From: Candidatus Bathycorpusculum fermentans
GTDB taxonomy: Archaea > Thermoproteota > Bathyarchaeia > Bathyarchaeales > Bathycorpusculaceae
DNA length: 5,214 bases
Direction of reading: 5' to 3'
Assembly (NCBI GenBank): GCA_009787175.1
Contig: WRGM01000063.1
Span: forward strand, 1-5,214
A program made the translations under genes and the position numbers. The notes under the pieces were generated by a model. That model did not search any database, was not told the DNA's origin, and saw only the letters and a list, made by a program, of their open reading frames with translations. Every line of letters begins with the position of its first letter. The first letter of the stretch is position 1. Of the stretch, positions 5,112 to 5,214 are shown piece by piece.

Positions 5112-5124
5112 TTTCTTATTTTTT
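5112..5124 (+). terminator. Oligo-T terminator candidate after DUF1015
   Basis: TTTCTTATTTTTT begins 46 bases after the DUF1015 stop and ends in T6 just before the right terminal repeat. There is no convincing hairpin, and an archaeal U-run terminator would not need one. Confidence 0.4.
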
Positions 5125-5125
5125 A

Positions 5126-5214
5126 TCGAGAGTTTTCACTTATGGAGAGAAATATTGTTGTGACGGTCCCGCAATATAATAAATTGGTAAAAATCGGGTA
5201 AAAACGCGTGGCAT
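5126..5214 (-). repeat. Right copy of the 89-base terminal inverted repeat
   Basis: This is the exact reverse complement of bases 1-89. The inner flank (T-rich spacer after DUF1015) is unlike the inner flank of the left copy (transposase remnant), so homology ends at the same base on both sides. No transposase remnant accompanies this copy inside the window. This argues that the repeated element extends outward beyond both ends, or that this is a solo terminal fragment. Confidence 0.95.

Noticed and set aside
1..5214. A complete small linear replicon with terminal inverted repeats, such as a linear plasmid or Borg-like element
   Set aside because: There is no replication, partition or capsid gene, and the genes are ordinary chromosomal ones. 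Identical contig ends are better explained by a repeated element.

Overview
The window looks like a piece of an archaeal chromosome with low G+C. The evidence is the protein content: a stand-alone THUMP-domain protein of the Tan1 type, a KEOPS Cgi121 subunit, and a PRPP-dependent phosphoribosyltransferase of the archaeal Hpt1-like group. TATA-like boxes about 25 bases ahead of plausible transcript starts, oligo-T terminators and frequent TTG start codons fit this. The closest lineage cannot be fixed by eye. A Bathyarchaeia-like or other TACK-type archaeon is my best guess, and it is only inference.

Layout, left to right. Bases 1-89 are an exact inverted copy of bases 5126-5214, so both ends of the window lie in the same repeat. 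Next to the left copy, on the minus strand, is a decayed C-terminal fragment of an integrase-core transposase (about 381 to 150) with a frameshift and in-frame stops. A T8A8 palindrome marks its upstream limit. The THUMP gene (520-1056, plus) meets the two-gene operon PRT-cgi121 (2221-1053, minus) tail to tail, with overlapping stop codons. A divergent promoter region (2222-2446) separates this operon from a class V aminotransferase gene (2447-3520, plus). A 252-base gap then holds a stem-loop, a possible 31-codon gene and clustered GCTAA motifs. The DUF1015 gene (3773-5065, plus) and an oligo-T terminator lead into the right repeat copy.

Function. Two neighbouring units serve tRNA modification: Tan1-type THUMP (ac4C12 partner) and Cgi121 (t6A37, KEOPS). 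The phosphoribosyltransferase, probably for purine salvage, is translationally coupled to cgi121. The aminotransferase plus DUF1015 pair resembles serine-metabolism clusters known from bacteria, with the aminotransferase probably acting as a phosphoserine or serine/alanine-glyoxylate type enzyme.

No CRISPR array, tRNA, rRNA or recognisable defence system was seen. The points most worth a second look are the terminal repeats, which may be an assembly boundary rather than a transposon, the aminotransferase-DUF1015 pairing, and the motif-rich gap between those two genes.
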